Source of the DNA: Tardiphaga sp.
Lineage (GTDB): Bacteria; Pseudomonadota; Alphaproteobacteria; Rhizobiales; Xanthobacteraceae
Assembly (NCBI GenBank): GCA_030147505.1
Contig: JASBVG010000118.1
Location: 62,001-126,000, forward strand
Reading direction: 5' to 3'
Length of the DNA: 64,000 bases
The notes under the pieces were generated by a model. It did not search any database. It was not told where the DNA came from and saw nothing but the letters and a program-made list of their open reading frames with translations. The translations under genes and the position numbers were made by a program. Of this stretch, positions 1-8,685 are shown piece by piece. Position 1 is the stretch's first letter, and each line of letters starts with the position of its first letter.

Positions 1-46
1 GGATCCCCCAAAGCTCTCTTCGGATCACATCTCAAAAGCGCCTCGC

Positions 47-1216
47 GTGAACCAGAGTGGATCGGTGGGAGGCACGGCAACCTCGAGAGAGGAAGAGGTC
101 CCTGTTGATCAGGCGCCGCAGAAGGGGCAACGGCGCAAGCGGCTGTTCCTCATGTTCGCAGGTGGATTGGCGCTGGCCGGAGCACTGTGGTGGGGCTGGG
201 CGACATTTATTGCTGCCGACACCGAAGCCACTGAGAATGCCTACACGAACGTCGAAGTGTCCCAGGTGACGCCGCTCATCGGTGCACCAGTCAAGCATGT
301 TCTGGTGGTCAACAGCCAGCATGTTCGAGCTGGCGATACTCTGGTCGAACTCGATGACACAGATTTGCGGCTTGCAGCCGCGCAGGCTGAGGCGGCTCTC
401 GGCCAGGCACGGCGCAAAGTCCGGCAGATTATTGCGAACGACGAGAATTTCGCCGGTCAGGAAAATGCGCGCGCTGCGGACGAGGCGACGGCTCATGCGG
501 ATCACGCGCGCGCTCAGGCCGATCTTGCCAAGGCACTCACCGATCAGGGCCGGTCAAAAAAGCTCGCGGCTGGCGGATGGGCCACTGCTCAACGGCTCGA
601 CGACAACGAAACCGCGGTCCTGCAAGCGCAGGCAGCAGTGTCGCAGACAGAGGCTCGCATCAAGGCCTCGGAGGCTGCCCGGCACGCAGCGGCCGGCGCA
701 CGTCGCGCCAATCAGGTGCTGTTCGACAACACCACTGTCGAGACAAATCCTGAAGTGATAGCTGCCCGGACAAAGCTGGATCAGGCCAACGTGGATCTCG
801 CGCGTGCTGTGATCCGTGCGCCTGTCGATGGCATTGTCGATCAGCGCCGGGTTGCTGTCGGCCAGCGTGTTCAGGCGGGCACTCCAATCATGGTCGTGGT
901 GCCACTGCAGGACATGTACGTCGACGCCAACTTCAAGGAAGTGCAGCTCCGCCGCGTCAAGCCCGGACAGCCGGTGCTGCTGACGTCCGACCTCTATGGA
1001 TCGGACGTCGTTTATCACGGTCGCGTTGCTGGTTTCGCCGGCGGCTCGGGGTCCGCATTTGCCGCGATCCCGGCACAGAACGCGACTGGCAACTGGATCA
1101 AGGTTGTTCAGCGCCTTCCCGTGCGGGTGCGGCTTGATCCGAAAGAACTAAACGAGCACCCGTTGCGGGTGGGCCTCTCGATGCACGCCACAATCGATCT
1201 GTCGGACAAGCCTTGA
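47..1216 (+). CDS. EmrA/HlyD-family membrane fusion protein
   Basis: Periplasmic adaptor of a drug-efflux pump, working with the MFS protein encoded 1 nt downstream. A basic N-terminal tail precedes one membrane anchor at about residues 33-56. Then come the split biotinyl-lipoyl (barrel-sandwich) motifs (around SQVTPLIGAPVKHVLV and RAPVDGIVDQRRVAVG) flanking an Ala/Gln-rich coiled coil, and a C-terminal beta-barrel ending near DPKEL. This matches EmrA (about 390 aa). The GTG at 47 has only a weak ribosome site, and its frame stays open to base 2, so the true start may lie left of the window. The identity of the family is secure; the exported substrate is unknown. Confidence 0.88.
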   Translation: MNQSGSVGGTATSREEEVPVDQAPQKGQRRKRLFLMFAGGLALAGALWWGWATFIAADTEATENAYTNVEVSQVTPLIGAPVKHVLVVNSQHVRAGDTLVELDDTDLRLAAAQAEAALGQARRKVRQIIANDENFAGQENARAADEATAHADHARAQADLAKALTDQGRSKKLAAGGWATAQRLDDNETAVLQAQAAVSQTEARIKASEAARHAAAGARRANQVLFDNTTVETNPEVIAARTKLDQANVDLARAVIRAPVDGIVDQRRVAVGQRVQAGTPIMVVVPLQDMYVDANFKEVQLRRVKPGQPVLLTSDLYGSDVVYHGRVAGFAGGSGSAFAAIPAQNATGNWIKVVQRLPVRVRLDPKELNEHPLRVGLSMHATIDLSDKP

Positions 1217-1217
1217 T

Positions 1218-2750
1218 ATGTCGGAACGGGCAGCACATCACGACGCCGGTCATCCGCCACTGAGCGGGGCGAAACTCGTGCTGGCGGCCGCCGCACTGTC
1301 GTTCGGCAACTTCATGGTGGTGCTCGACACCACGATTGCGAACGTCGCGATGCCGACGATATCTGGCGACCTCGGCGTGTCGACGACGGAGGGGACCTGG
1401 ATCATCACGGCCTATGCCGTCGCCGAGGCGATTACGGTGCCGTTGACAGGATGGCTGTCGCAACGGTTCGGGCAGGTGCGCCTGTTCTCGATCTGCGTCG
1501 TTGCCTTCGTGATTACCTCGATCCTGTGCGGCCTGTCGGGAAACCTTGGTCTGCTTGTGCTGTTTCGGATTCTGCAGGGGTTCGTCGGCGGACCGCTGAT
1601 TCCTCTGTCCTCGACATTGTTGATGTCGATCTTCCCGAGAGAAAAGGCGAATGTCGGTCTGGCGATATGGGGTTTGACGACCGTGGTGGCGCCCATATTC
1701 GGGCCGATCCTCGGAGGATACATCTCGGACAACTACATGTGGGGCTGGATCTTCTACATCAACGTGCCGTTCGGCGCGGCGGTCGGGAGCGTCGCATGGT
1801 GGTTGATGCGGAACCGGGAGACGCCGATCGAACACAGGCGCATCGATATCGTCGGCCTGCTTCTCCTCGTCGTCTTTGTCAGCGCTTTCCAGGTGATGAT
1901 CGACAAGGGGCGTGAACTGGACTGGTTTTCGTCACCGTTCATCGTCGGATCGGCCATCGTGGCGTTCGTTGCGCTGGCCGCACTTATCATCTGGGAGTTG
2001 ACGGACGAAGATCCGGTGCTGGACCTTTCAGTGTTCAGGTCGCGCAACTGGCTTGTGTCGACGGTGTCGCTGGGCCTGATGTTCGGGCTGTTCTTCGGCA
2101 ACATCGTTCTGACGCCGCTGTGGCTTCAGCAGATGATGGGATACACCGCGACATGGGCAGGCTTCGCGACAGCGCCGATGGGCATTCTTGCGGTTATTAC
2201 AGCTCCGATTGTCGGCCGCCTCATGGCGAAGATCGACCCGCGGCTGATTGTCAGCTATGGCATGGTCGTCCTGGCGATCTCCTTTTACATGCGGGCACAT
2301 TTCAACGCGCAAGCCGACTATATGTCCGTCGCGATGGCAATGCTCGTCCTGGGGGCAGGCGTGCCGGCTTGCCTCGTGACACTGACATCGCTCGCCGTCT
2401 CTGATCTTCCACCGGAGAAGGTGGCGAACGGCTCCGGGCTGCAGAATTTCATTCGCATCATGGCAATGGCGGTCGGTGCCTCGCTCACATCGACATACTG
2501 GGAGGATGCCATAAAGGAGAACCGGGCCAATCTCGTTTCCATCATCGATCCGGCGACAACGCTAACGCCGCCATCGGGACTTTCGGCCGACTCTGGTCTC
2601 GCCCTGTTCTCGAAGATGGTCGATGCACAGGCGGTGATGCTCGCCACCAATGATTTCTACGCGATGGCGACGATCCTCATTCTGATATTCGCTGGCGTGG
2701 TTTGGCTGGCGAAGCGGCCGAAGGGCCCGCTGAAGCAGGTGAGCCACTAA
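1218..2750 (+). CDS. DHA2-family MFS efflux transporter (EmrB-like)
   Basis: Inner-membrane drug:H+ antiporter of about 510 aa, the size of 14-helix DHA2 transporters. Visible family signatures are LDTTIANVAMPTI in the first helix, the GWLSQRFG loop between helices 2 and 3, and the motif-C segment FGPILGGYISDN. The ATG follows the upstream adaptor stop by one base, so the two genes are translated as a unit and should form a tripartite pump with a TolC-like outer-membrane channel that is not encoded here. No dedicated regulator is visible within the window on its left. Substrate specificity cannot be read from the sequence. Confidence 0.9.
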   Translation: MSERAAHHDAGHPPLSGAKLVLAAAALSFGNFMVVLDTTIANVAMPTISGDLGVSTTEGTWIITAYAVAEAITVPLTGWLSQRFGQVRLFSICVVAFVITSILCGLSGNLGLLVLFRILQGFVGGPLIPLSSTLLMSIFPREKANVGLAIWGLTTVVAPIFGPILGGYISDNYMWGWIFYINVPFGAAVGSVAWWLMRNRETPIEHRRIDIVGLLLLVVFVSAFQVMIDKGRELDWFSSPFIVGSAIVAFVALAALIIWELTDEDPVLDLSVFRSRNWLVSTVSLGLMFGLFFGNIVLTPLWLQQMMGYTATWAGFATAPMGILAVITAPIVGRLMAKIDPRLIVSYGMVVLAISFYMRAHFNAQADYMSVAMAMLVLGAGVPACLVTLTSLAVSDLPPEKVANGSGLQNFIRIMAMAVGASLTSTYWEDAIKENRANLVSIIDPATTLTPPSGLSADSGLALFSKMVDAQAVMLATNDFYAMATILILIFAGVVWLAKRPKGPLKQVSH

Positions 2751-2863
2751 TGCGGTGCGAGCGGTGCATGGCCTCGCCACCGCGCGGGTGATGCAAGCCG
2801 TCAAAACGAGGGCGAGAGCTCGTCATGAGCACGCGCCCTGGCATCATCTCAACCTGACAAGGG

Positions 2864-3169
2864 TCAGTAATCCCAGACGGCTGGTACACACCGAAAGACG
2901 TCACCATCGACCTTCACCTGCCAGACGGACGGGAATGAGAGGTGAGTGGCCAGCAGCAGCTCGCCGCTCGCCGCGAGCTCCCGCATGAGACGGACACGGA
3001 CGCGGGCGGCCTCTTCGGGGTCATGTTCAAAGCCGTTGTGCCAATCGGGATGTTCAAACCCGACGGTGAACACGGCATCGCCGGCGAAGGTCAGCCGATC
3101 GCCGCCGGACGCCAGCCGGACCACACTGTGCCCGGGCGGATGCCGCTGCCGGTAGCGAGCGGCAAATGG
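2864..3169 (-). pseudogene. C-terminal remnant of an MBL-fold metallo-hydrolase
   Basis: About 101 codons on the minus strand encode the tail of a metallo-beta-lactamase-fold hydrolase: a PGHSVVRLASGGDRLTFAGD segment (metal-ligand strand followed by the conserved Asp), then a helical stretch, then THLSFPSVWQVKV with the late His. The N-terminal two thirds, including the HxHxDH motif expected in a protein of about 300 aa, are absent. The reading frame continues upstream to 3325 with composition unlike this family, so the break lies near 3170. This is a decayed gene cut by a rearrangement; expression is unlikely. Confidence 0.7.
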
Positions 3170-4035
3170 GACCGGAAACGGAGTATCGGACGGGGATCGA
3201 GTATCCCGCTCTTGGTCGTCTTGTCTGGAAGCTCTGGGAGTATCCTGAAGGGGTCGAAAACTTTCAGAATCACGATCTCTATGAGCACGAGCTGATTGAG
3301 AACTTCGATATTGGGCCTGATGCACAATCCCGAAGACCCGGACGAATTAACAGACTATTCGACCCAGCTCGCAGCGCACTAGATGCAGGAGCTGAGGCTG
3401 TGTTCGGGTCGCCTCAGGAACTGGCGCAACGGCAGAATGTCCTTGCGCTAGAGAAGGTCTACATTGAGGTCGCGGCTATCCAGCATGATGGCGTTGGTGA
3501 CAACAATCCACCATCCGATGAACGCTTTACGAAGGATGAACTCTGCGAGCTGCGTGAATTAAAGCAGACGATCCAGACAGAGTTGCAGAAAGTGCAGCCA
3601 GACGTGCCCAAAGTCGTGGAGGCCGCTAGTAGTATGCGGCGCATTGGCCAATGGGGGATGGCGAGGGTAAGCAAGGCCATCGACACGTCCGCTGACAAAG
3701 CAGTTACTATTCGGGTCTCGGTCAATCAGACTTCGAGAACGACCCGTAAATCCTGGAGATGCGACGGAAGGCTTCCTTCGGCTCCCAAGGCGGGGTTCGC
3801 TCGGAGGCCGGATGCCCATTCGGATAAGTCTTCACGAGCGAGAAGCTCACCATGTCCAGATCGCGTGCCCCTTCCCCATGAGGGAATGTCGGGAATGAGA
3901 AGACATAGACAAATGCGCCAGTCACTTCAGCGTCAGCCAACAAGCCGAACAGTTCGGCCACGTAATCGGACTGCTCGCGCTCGCTCCGCGTCGGGACGAT
4001 GTCGTCGGCATAGATACCGGTGCCATCAGGATTGA
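3166..4035 (+). CDS. Hypothetical protein, probably truncated or chimeric
   Basis: Unrecognised. Residues 1 to about 185 look like a real soluble protein (WKLWEYPEGVENF, FTKDELCELRELKQTIQTEL, with a helical region near the end). After about 3720 the frame turns into Arg/Ser-rich sequence that merely mirrors the antisense gene at 3722-4774. The natural C-terminus was therefore probably lost at a junction near 3720, and the start lies right at the edge of the broken MBL-fold gene, so the N-terminus may also be artificial. The opposing gene is convergent and overlaps by about 310 nt, which is unusual here. No function is proposed. Confidence 0.4.
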   Translation: MGPETEYRTGIEYPALGRLVWKLWEYPEGVENFQNHDLYEHELIENFDIGPDAQSRRPGRINRLFDPARSALDAGAEAVFGSPQELAQRQNVLALEKVYIEVAAIQHDGVGDNNPPSDERFTKDELCELRELKQTIQTELQKVQPDVPKVVEAASSMRRIGQWGMARVSKAIDTSADKAVTIRVSVNQTSRTTRKSWRCDGRLPSAPKAGFARRPDAHSDKSSRARSSPCPDRVPLPHEGMSGMRRHRQMRQSLQRQPTSRTVRPRNRTARARSASGRCRRHRYRCHQD

Positions 4036-4774
4036 CCCCTTGCAGCCGCATGAATCCGCCTGCACCCAAAAGGCCGGCCCCTTCGTAGGCACAGCAGCCG
4101 AACTCCATTACGATTAGCGGCTTGCCCATGCGATAGCCATCCAGCGTGGCCACATAGTGCCCGGCGGTTTCGTTACTTCGATAGTGATCGACACCAACGA
4201 TGTCGAAGATGCTCCAGTCGACGCGTTCCCACATCCCTGCGGAGTACGTGATCGGGCCTCCGAACTGATCACGGACCACTTTCACGATACCGTGGAGGGC
4301 GTCATTGAGCATCTTGCCCTTCGCGTTGAGCCAACCGTCTGCATCTTCGGGGTGCCGTTGGGCGAGACTGACAAGGGCGGGCATCCTCTCCATGAGTGTC
4401 GCACCCTCGAGAATGCCCTCATTGAACAGCGTCATCTCGCAACCCGCAACGAAGATAATGTCTGCGCCTTCCGTGCGAAGAGCTTCAGCGGCCCGTGCCG
4501 CCTGCGCGAAGTAGTGGTTCAGGTCCGTGACCGGGACGTTCATCTTCCAAGGGTTGAAGAAGATCGTCAGCTCCGCCGCGTGGGCGATGCGCGACGCGAC
4601 GACCAGCCGGTCGATATCCTCACCTTCGATCCTGATCGCGTTTGCGTGAAGTTCAGAGGCAATCACATTGATGTCGTAGTCGGCAAGGGAGGGATCGAAG
4701 GGTTCAACAGACAGGGGTTGCCCTGCCGTGAACCTCAGCCCTACATCGTAAACTATGCCGCGATACTTCATCAC
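3722..4774 (-). CDS. TIM-barrel glycosidase-like protein of unknown function
   Basis: A 350-residue soluble protein without signal peptide. The pattern of short beta strands ending in charged residues (GIVYDVGLRF, NAIRIEGED, TIFFNPWKMN, IIFVAGCEMTLFN, IVGVDHYRSNE, PLIVMEFGCCAYEGAG, GAFVYVFSFP) is that of an (alpha/beta)8 glycoside-hydrolase-like barrel. The acids in AGCEMTLFN and VMEFGCC sit where the two catalytic carboxylates would be in clan-A glycosidases. From memory, similar actinobacterial proteins carry the unproven label 'abortive infection protein'. The gene is intact although its neighbours on both sides are broken. Activity and substrate are inference only. Confidence 0.6.
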   Translation of the reverse strand: MMKYRGIVYDVGLRFTAGQPLSVEPFDPSLADYDINVIASELHANAIRIEGEDIDRLVVASRIAHAAELTIFFNPWKMNVPVTDLNHYFAQAARAAEALRTEGADIIFVAGCEMTLFNEGILEGATLMERMPALVSLAQRHPEDADGWLNAKGKMLNDALHGIVKVVRDQFGGPITYSAGMWERVDWSIFDIVGVDHYRSNETAGHYVATLDGYRMGKPLIVMEFGCCAYEGAGLLGAGGFMRLQGVNPDGTGIYADDIVPTRSEREQSDYVAELFGLLADAEVTGAFVYVFSFPTFPHGEGARDLDMVSFSLVKTYPNGHPASERTPPWEPKEAFRRISRIYGSFSKSD

Positions 4775-5029
4775 TTCGCCTCATCTAATGCCGATCCGGG
4801 GCGCCGACGGCTGTCGATCGACCCCTGACAACGCCTTCGACGGGACTGCTCTGCGGTTCATCGACCAAATTCAAGTCGCTTTCGAGACCGCGCGATGCTT
4901 CGTCGCATGCTAGTGGCTGGCATCAGCCGATGCGTCCAGCCGGTGGCTTGAATCTACCTCTTATCTCCTTGGTGAGAATAGCAGCAATCTGGATACGCTG
5001 TTCACTGGAGGTGTGTAGATTGCACAGAC

Positions 5030-5471
5030 CTAAAAGTTGGTGTTGGCATCCCATTGGGTCCAAGGGCCACCCCCTTCGATCCTGGCGAGGATGTCCCGTG
5101 CGTGGAGAATGAGTTGTGCTCGCTCTTCCGGTCCTATTGAGCGAGCACTCGGCGAGTGCTTGATCGTGGTTCGCTCGGGCTGCAGCTAGTGGGCTGATGG
5201 TCTCGGGCACTGACGGGCCGCCGTCACGGTAGCGGGCTTCGTCGTCGTCCTGATACTGTTCGGCCATCTTCGCTGCGATCTTCGGGTGATCCGTCTGCAT
5301 CCAATTATAGATCGTCCTGTGGCTTAAGCGGTCATTCAGGCCTCCTTGCATCTCGCGATACGACTTGATCCGCCGCTTCTTGGCGAGGTGCTGACGGGTG
5401 TTGGCGAGGTGTTCACAGATCGGGACGCGCTTCGGACCGGGCCGACGCGAACATGCCGGTGCACCCCGGCT
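5030..5471 (-). pseudogene. Frameshifted remnant of an unidentified gene
   Basis: Two minus-strand frames each look protein-like for part of their length. From 5471 to about 5190 one frame reads RRPGPKRVPICEHLANTRQ, then LSHRTIYNWMQTDHPKIAAK, a segment resembling a helix-turn-helix. From about 5180 to a stop at 5030 the other frame reads PERTTIKHSPSARSIGPEER and ARDILARIEGGGPWTQWDAN. A single-base shift near 5150-5190 would join them. No good start codon lies at the 5' end, where the frame opens just after a stop at 5472-5474. It could be a mobile-element cargo or regulator fragment; I do not recognise the family. Confidence 0.4.
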
Positions 5472-5528
5472 TTAGCGGACAGATCCGATCGCGCAGCGGC
5501 AATTTGCGACCCGCGAGATCACTTGACG

Positions 5529-5590
5529 GCAATCTCTCTGCAATCACGCCAATCGCTCTGGCGAATTCGTGTAATCGGGCCGCTAGTCTT
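5529..5590 (+). promoter_or_regulatory. AraC-type tandem operator and promoter, hydrolase copy
   Basis: Two 15-nt direct repeats, GCAATCTCTCTGCAA (5529-5543) and CCAATCGCTCTGGCG (5549-5563), start exactly 20 bp apart. GCTAGTCTT (5582-5590) lies 33 nt after the second repeat start and could serve as the -10 region. The same repeats, spacing and -10-like element occur at 9627-9688. Two half-sites two helical turns apart, placed against the -35 position, are typical of class II activation by AraC proteins. The assignment to the regulator at 8686-9624 is inferred. Confidence 0.7.
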
Positions 5591-5622
5591 TTGGCGTGCA
5601 ACCGATCCACGGAGATCAACAA

Positions 5623-6609
5623 ATGCTCAGGACAAAAAGTGTCAACCGTCTGGTCAGCACGGCTCGGCGGAAGATCCTGGCGACTGCATGTGTCTACGCG
5701 ATTGCTGCAACCGTTCGCTCTTCCTCCGCAGCAGAAGGGAACGCAAAGGTCTCCAAGTCCGGGGGGCCGAATGAATACACACCATCCGCGACGACCAAGG
5801 ATGATGTTCAGATCTTTTATAAGGACTGGGGTCCGAAGACGGCACAGCCTATCGTCTTTCATCACGGCTGGCCATTGTGTTCCGACGATTGGGACGCACA
5901 GATGCTGTATTTCTTTCGCAAAGGCTATCGCGTCATAGCGCATGATCGCCGTGGCCACGGGCGGTCGAGCCACGTAAGCGAAGGCCACGATATGGATCAT
6001 TACGCGGCCGATGTCGCCACGGTCACCGAGCATCTCGGTCTTCGCAACGCCATTCACGTCGGCCATTCCATCGGCGGAGGCGAGGCTGCGCGGTACGTCG
6101 CATGCTATGGCAAGGATCGCGTTTCCAAGCTGGTGCTTGTCGGCGCTGTGTTACCGTCTTTAATAAAGACGGCGACAAATCCCGGCGGCCTTCCCATCGA
6201 AGTATTCGATCGTCTGCGCAACGAGCTCTGCGCTAACAGAGCTCAGTTTTACTACGATTTCGCGAGTGGCCCTTTTTACGGATACAATCGCGCAGGGGTC
6301 AAACCATCGCAGGCGACGATCTGGAATTGGTGGCGCCAGGGCATGATGGGAAGCGCCAAGGCGCACTACGACAGCATCAAGGCCTTCTCGGAGACCGATT
6401 TTTCCGAAGACCTGAAAAACATCGACATTCCGACGCTCATTCTACACGGACAGGACGACCAGATCGTTCCCGTGTCTGATTCAGCGCCCCTTTCGGCGAA
6501 ACTCCTGAAGAACAGTCAGCTCAAGATATTCGAGAAGCTGTCGCACGGCTTGTGCACGACACATGCCGATCTGATCAATGACGAGATTCTGTCTTTCGCG
6601 GAAGCCTAA
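5623..6609 (+). CDS. Secreted alpha/beta hydrolase (non-haem chloroperoxidase-like)
   Basis: 328 aa. The ATG at 5623 is preferred over the GTG at 5596 because GGAG (5611-5614) lies at the right distance upstream. A basic N-terminus with a hydrophobic stretch (ILATACVYAIAATV) ending in SSSAA suggests export. The alpha/beta-hydrolase core follows: HHGWP oxyanion loop, HDRRGHGRS, nucleophile elbow GHSIGGG, acid in GQDDQIVP and a late His in LSHGLC. This is the arrangement of cofactor-free haloperoxidase/esterase proteins. The leader is odd for that group, which is usually cytoplasmic. It has its own copy of the AraC-type promoter module shared with the cluster starting at 9971, suggesting co-regulation. 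Confidence 0.82.
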   Translation: MLRTKSVNRLVSTARRKILATACVYAIAATVRSSSAAEGNAKVSKSGGPNEYTPSATTKDDVQIFYKDWGPKTAQPIVFHHGWPLCSDDWDAQMLYFFRKGYRVIAHDRRGHGRSSHVSEGHDMDHYAADVATVTEHLGLRNAIHVGHSIGGGEAARYVACYGKDRVSKLVLVGAVLPSLIKTATNPGGLPIEVFDRLRNELCANRAQFYYDFASGPFYGYNRAGVKPSQATIWNWWRQGMMGSAKAHYDSIKAFSETDFSEDLKNIDIPTLILHGQDDQIVPVSDSAPLSAKLLKNSQLKIFEKLSHGLCTTHADLINDEILSFAEA

Positions 6610-6816
6610 GCATCTTTGCAATTCACGAAGAGTGACAGTGGGTAGGTGATTCCCTTAGCAGGACCGGCTTCGCCGGTGCCGGATGTGTCGATTGGCGTAA
6701 TCCATGCGCGCTATCGTCTCCGCAGAAAGCGATTGGTTCCTAATCTCAATCCTCGCGATCGCCCGCGCGAGGTGATGCAAGCCCCGGTGTTCCCGTCCAT
6801 GCGTTGGGCTTGCAGA

Positions 6817-6849
6817 GACGGCCGGCCTTTTCCCCCAAGGCCGGCCGTC
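6817..6849. terminator. Perfect 13-bp hairpin between convergent genes
   Basis: GACGGCCGGCCTT (6817-6829) pairs perfectly with AAGGCCGGCCGTC (6837-6849) across a 7-nt loop. It sits between the hydrolase stop (6609) and the convergent stop of the CadC-like gene (6907). A strong T tract is lacking on either side, so it may act as a weak bidirectional terminator. Nothing gene-like was seen in the rest of 6610-6906. Confidence 0.5.
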
Positions 6850-6906
6850 ACATTGTTCAGAATCGCAAGCACGCTTGAAAAAATCGCGATGCCGGCTACC
6901 GGCAGG

Positions 6907-8502
6907 CTAGTCTGGTAATCCTGCTTGACGCAGACCTGTCGCGAAGCTGGCGAGATGTTCAGGACGCCGGATCGGGAGCCAGTTCTGAATACGGGAGATG
7001 CAGAATGCTGGATTCAGCTTTTCGACATGCTCGGCTGCTTTCCTCGCCTGCTCGGTTCGGCCGGCAAGCGCATAACTTGCCGCGACGACAGTCATGGGAG
7101 CGAAAAAGGCCCGCGATTGCCTGAAAGATTGCCCGGCCCATGACGCGGCCATCTCGAAATCGCCGGCAAAAAGATATGACAATGCGATGCCCGTCTGCAT
7201 CCGGAATAACTCAGGATCCAGCGGGCTGAATTGCATCGCGCGCTTGAAGAACGTGATCGCCGTCTCGGCATCGCCGCTGAATGTTTTAAGAAAGCCACCC
7301 AGAAACCAGGCCGCTGTCAGGTTCGGGTTGAGAACCAACGCCCTGTTGATTAGGGCGATACCGCCATCCAGGTCACCGGCGAGATGGGCAAGTGCATGCC
7401 CGCCTCTCGTCAGCGCAACTGCGTCGTCATTGCCTAGTTCGATCGCAAGCTGCGCCAGCCGAATGCCTTCAACTTCCTGCTCACGGTCAGTTATCCAGCC
7501 ATTGATCTTCCGCCAGACATGACACCAGGATGCCATTGCATGGGCCGAGGCAAATTCCGGATCGAGTTGTATGGCCCTTTGGAACAGCGGCAATGCCATG
7601 TCGATCGCTTCCAGCGTTCCGTGATGCAAGTGCGGCATGGCGCGCAGATAATTATCGTAGGCACTGAGATTGCCGGTTGGCTTCCGTCTAGCGCGCTCGA
7701 TCTCGGCGCGCTCGAGCTGAGACGCAATCGCACCGACAATGCTGGCCGTGACCTGGTCTTGAAGCTCGAAGATATCGTCGAGCCGTCCTTCGAATCGGCC
7801 AGCCCAGACATGGGTGCCGGTGGACGTATCGACGAGTTGTCCCGTGATACGAACCCGCCCCTCGGATTGGCGAACGCTGCCTTCGACGACATAACGCACC
7901 CCGAGCTCGCGTCCCACCTGCTTCTCGTCCACCATCCTGCCTTTGTAGGTGAAACTGGAGTTGCGAGCGATCACGAGCAGCCAGCGGATTTGCGACAATG
8001 ACGTTATGATTTCCTCGACGATGCCATCGGCGAAATACTCCTGTTCGACATTGCCACCGAGATTCCGGAACGGCAGGACCGCGACCGACGGACATTCCGC
8101 CAATGTCGAAGGAGAGCTGCGCCTCGCACTCGCTGTATTAAAGTCGGCAATGAAGCCGTTCGCCGGCGATTTTTCCTCGATGATCTCGCCGACAAACCGG
8201 ATGCCTTTGCGGGATATCGTCCGGATCAGGCGCTGTTCCTTGCCGGTATCGCCAACCGCCTTTCGCACTGCATTGACGTGGCTCGTCAGCGTGGATTCGG
8301 ACACGGTCCGTCCTTGCCACACTGCTCCCAGGAGGTCGTCTTTCGCGACAACCTGTTCACGGTTGCGGACCAGAAAAAGCAGCAGATCGAATACTTTCGG
8401 CCCAACGGCAACGAGCGCGGAGCCGCGCTTGAGCTCACGCCGGTCAGCGTCCAGGCAGTAATCTTCAAATAGAAAAGGCACCCTCCGATCCCCTTTGGAC
8501 AA
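6907..8502 (-). CDS. CadC-like winged-helix regulator with TolB-like and TPR regions
   Basis: 531 aa. Residues about 5-105 form an OmpR/PhoB-type winged helix (LKRGSALVAVGPKVFDLLLF, then TLTSHVNAVRKAVGD, then TISRKGIRFVGEI). Residues about 125-265 carry the TolB/cyclase-associated module (PSVAVLPFRNLGG, YFADGIVEEIITSLSQIRWL, YVVEGSVRQ, GTHVWAGRFEG). The remainder consists of tetratricopeptide helices (AIQLDPEFASAHAMA, ALVLNPNLTAAW). This architecture is common in rhizobia next to metabolic genes and in pH/stress regulators. No membrane helix joins the parts, so the protein should be cytosolic. It is divergent from the AraC gene, 183 nt apart. Its targets are unknown. Confidence 0.88.
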   Translation of the reverse strand: MSKGDRRVPFLFEDYCLDADRRELKRGSALVAVGPKVFDLLLFLVRNREQVVAKDDLLGAVWQGRTVSESTLTSHVNAVRKAVGDTGKEQRLIRTISRKGIRFVGEIIEEKSPANGFIADFNTASARRSSPSTLAECPSVAVLPFRNLGGNVEQEYFADGIVEEIITSLSQIRWLLVIARNSSFTYKGRMVDEKQVGRELGVRYVVEGSVRQSEGRVRITGQLVDTSTGTHVWAGRFEGRLDDIFELQDQVTASIVGAIASQLERAEIERARRKPTGNLSAYDNYLRAMPHLHHGTLEAIDMALPLFQRAIQLDPEFASAHAMASWCHVWRKINGWITDREQEVEGIRLAQLAIELGNDDAVALTRGGHALAHLAGDLDGGIALINRALVLNPNLTAAWFLGGFLKTFSGDAETAITFFKRAMQFSPLDPELFRMQTGIALSYLFAGDFEMAASWAGQSFRQSRAFFAPMTVVAASYALAGRTEQARKAAEHVEKLNPAFCISRIQNWLPIRRPEHLASFATGLRQAGLPD

Positions 8503-8685
8503 GAAGTCAAGAAAGATTCAACCGCAATTCAAGCTGACTGCAAGGCATTTCTTTTCGGAGCAGGGCACCCTGCCGTCGCTACGTTCGGCGGTGTGGGGGG
8601 GGATCGAGAGAATTATGAAGATCGTCGTTGATGCGGGACCGGCCTCTCACAGAGACGCAAAACTCACTAATGCGAGCATAAATTC

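Noticed and set aside
1..46. Complete 5' end of the first efflux gene
   Set aside because: The frame is open to base 2 and the GTG has no strong ribosome site, so the start cannot be fixed from this window.
4923..5471. Transposase or phage integrase in the broken region
   Set aside because: IYNW-type helical segment alone is insufficient; no DDE or tyrosine-recombinase motifs and no terminal inverted repeats.
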